From Pseudomonas sp. UMAB-08 (GTDB lineage: Bacteria; Pseudomonadota; Gammaproteobacteria; Pseudomonadales; Pseudomonadaceae), in the NCBI RefSeq assembly GCF_900095225.1, contig NZ_LT607429.1, positions 1-37,016 of the forward strand: a stretch of 37,016 nucleotides of DNA, written 5' to 3'. Below are positions 35,488 through 37,016 of the stretch, piece after piece. The notes under the pieces are model-generated. The model did not search any database. It was given only the letters and a program-made list of their open reading frames with translations, and was not told the DNA's origin. How positions within the stretch are numbered: the stretch's first letter is position 1; each line of letters begins with the position of its first letter. Made by a program: the position numbers and the translations under genes.

Positions 35488-36999
35488 ATGAATAACAACA
35501 ACAACGACCAAAGCATCAACAGCATCGAGACGTTCGGGGTTGAACAGATCCCCGATCACGCACGTACCGCGACACCCCGCGACCTGTTCCGGATGATTTT
35601 TGGTGGGTCCAATACCTTTGCGACCGCCGTACTCGGCAGTTTCCCGGTGCTGTTCGGCCTGTCTTTTCAGGCCGGCGTCTGGGCGATTGTGCTGGGCGTA
35701 CTGGTCGGCTCGATCATCCTGGCACCCATGGGCCTGTTCGGTCCGATCAATGGCACCAACAACGCGGTCTCTTCCGGCGCGCATTTCGGTGTGCACGGGC
35801 GAATCGTCGGTTCGTTCCTGTCGCTGTTGACCGCTATCGCGTTCTTCTCGCTGTCGGTATGGAGTTCGGGCGATGCCTTGATCGGCGGCGCCAAGCGCTT
35901 GATCGGCCTTCCGGAAAACGACCTGACCCTGGGCCTGGCCTACGGCTTGTTCGCGATTCTGGTGCTGACCGTGTGCATCTATGGCTTCCGCTTCCTGCTG
36001 TGGGTCAACAAGATCGCCGTGTGGAGCGCCAGCCTGTTATTCCTGCTGGGCATCTTCGCCTTCGCCGGCCCTTTCGACATCAACTTTGCCGGCAGCGTCA
36101 GCCTGGGCAAAGAAGGTTTCTGGGCAGCCTTTATCGGTTCTGCGCTGGTCGCCATGAGCAACCCGATTTCTTTCGGCGCGTTCCTCGGAGACTGGTCGCG
36201 TTATATTCCGCGCGAGACGTCGAAAACCAGAATCATGCTGGCCGTGATCATCGCTCAGGCTGCCACGCTGATTCCGTTTCTGTTTGGCCTGGCCACGGCG
36301 ACCATCGTGGCAATCAAAGCACCTGATTACATTGCGGCGAATAACTATGTCGGCGGTCTACTGGCCGTTTCACCGACCTGGTTCTTCTTGCCGGTGTGCC
36401 TGATCGCGGTGATCGGCGGGATGTCGACTGGCACCACTTCGCTGTATGGGACAGGCCTGGACATGTCCAGCGTGTTTCCACGGGCGTTGTCACGGGTCAA
36501 AGCCACCTTGCTGATCGGCGTGATGTCGATTGCCTTCATCTTCATTGGCCGCTTCGCTGCCAACCTGGTGCAGAGCGTATCGACCTTCGCCGTGCTGATC
36601 ATCACCTGCACCACGCCCTGGATGGTGATCATGATCATCGGCCTGCTGGTGCGTCGCGGTTTCTATTGCCCGGACGATCTGCAAGTGTTCACCCGCGGTG
36701 AAAAAGGTGGCCGCTACTGGTTCACCCACGGCTGGAACTGGCGTGGCCTGGGCGCCTGGATCCCAAGCGCGCTGGTGGGCCTGTGCTTCGTCAACCTGCC
36801 GGGGCAATTCGTAGGCCCGCTGGGCAATCTGGCGCAAGGTATCGACATCAGCCTGCCCGTGACCCTCGGCCTGGCGTCGGTGATGTACTTTCTGCTGCTG
36901 AGCCTGTTCCCGGAAACATCGCTGGTGTATGCGCCCACCGACCCACGCCGCCAAGACAACAAAGCCGCTGATACCGCCACACTGCGACAAACCGTCTGA
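35488..36999 (+). CDS. NCS1 family permease of the gbu operon
   Basis: This 503-residue inner-membrane protein has about twelve helices and the NCS1 (cytosine/purine/hydantoin) N-terminal pattern FGVEQIPDHARTATPRDLF, followed by FGGSNTFATAVLGSFPVLFG. Helix-linked motifs AHFGVHGRIVGSFLS and FGAFLGDWSRYIP are also typical. Family members bring in nucleobases, hydantoins or thiamine with Na+ or H+. Here the partner is guanidinobutyrase, so 4-guanidinobutyrate or a related guanidino compound is the likely cargo, which is inferred. GGAG precedes the ATG. The stop lies 17 bases from the window end. Confidence 0.9.
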   Translation: MNNNNNDQSINSIETFGVEQIPDHARTATPRDLFRMIFGGSNTFATAVLGSFPVLFGLSFQAGVWAIVLGVLVGSIILAPMGLFGPINGTNNAVSSGAHFGVHGRIVGSFLSLLTAIAFFSLSVWSSGDALIGGAKRLIGLPENDLTLGLAYGLFAILVLTVCIYGFRFLLWVNKIAVWSASLLFLLGIFAFAGPFDINFAGSVSLGKEGFWAAFIGSALVAMSNPISFGAFLGDWSRYIPRETSKTRIMLAVIIAQAATLIPFLFGLATATIVAIKAPDYIAANNYVGGLLAVSPTWFFLPVCLIAVIGGMSTGTTSLYGTGLDMSSVFPRALSRVKATLLIGVMSIAFIFIGRFAANLVQSVSTFAVLIITCTTPWMVIMIIGLLVRRGFYCPDDLQVFTRGEKGGRYWFTHGWNWRGLGAWIPSALVGLCFVNLPGQFVGPLGNLAQGIDISLPVTLGLASVMYFLLLSLFPETSLVYAPTDPRRQDNKAADTATLRQTV

Positions 37000-37016
37000 T
37001 CCATCAACGCTCGCGG

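Noticed and set aside
34228..35796. A 522-codon minus-strand frame opposite gbuA, the NTF2-like gene and the permease
   Set aside because: It overlaps three real genes with good ribosome-binding sites, and its product has no family pattern.

Overview
The window is a chromosomal segment of a Pseudomonas, most likely of the P. fluorescens group. The evidence is the gene order gyrA-serC-pheA-hisC-(tyrA-aroA fusion)-cmk-rpsA, a 923-residue GyrA, three Pseudomonas-type REP doublets (REPINs), the mtnA / MTA-deaminase / ubiG / mupP / yciK neighbourhood, and a guanidinobutyrase locus. No tRNA, rRNA or CRISPR array was seen.

Region 1 (1-3180) is mobile DNA. A complete 2,955-bp IS66-family element (70-3024) carries tnpA, tnpB, tnpC and a passenger gene of the pRiA4b ORF-3 family. 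It is bounded by related inverted ends and by a perfect 8-bp target duplication (GTTCTTCT). It has landed in codons 10-13 of another transposase gene on the minus strand, apparently IS630-like, whose first codons lie at 3061-3025 and whose continuation runs off the left edge. This nested mobile DNA sits just downstream of rpsA, where ihfB is usually found in Pseudomonas.

Region 2 (3225-15597, minus strand) is housekeeping. It holds mtnA (methionine salvage), gyrA, then serC-pheA-hisC-tyrA/aroA-cmk (serine and aromatic amino acid synthesis plus CMP kinase, tightly packed with 1- and 4-base overlaps), and rpsA with its own structured leader and terminator.

Region 3 (15735-20513, plus strand) has the MTA deaminase gene divergent from mtnA, then ubiG (ubiquinone), mupP (peptidoglycan recycling) and yciK (short-chain dehydrogenase). 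After a palindrome-rich gap comes a GAF-like/GGDEF diguanylate cyclase.

Region 4 (20567-28637, minus strand) reads, in transcription order, DUF2059 secreted protein, bolA, then trhO, a DsbA-like thioredoxin-fold protein and an ABC exporter, then an RbdA-type PAS-GGDEF-EAL protein, then a heme-oxygenase-like di-iron enzyme. The last matches UndA, the 1-undecene-forming fatty-acid decarboxylase, at all six iron-ligand positions.

Region 5 (28811-37016) has fumC with an overlapping quinone-reductase-like flavoprotein, an EamA exporter, a small DUF6316-like protein and a DTW-domain tRNA modification enzyme. It ends with the gbu locus: LysR regulator (gbuR) divergent from gbuA, an NTF2-like protein and an NCS1 permease, with a strong operator-like dyad between regulator and enzyme.

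Most of the window is conserved core genome. The points most worth a second look are the nested insertion with its passenger gene, the rbdA-undA pair, and the unassigned NTF2-like protein and NCS1 permease behind gbuA.
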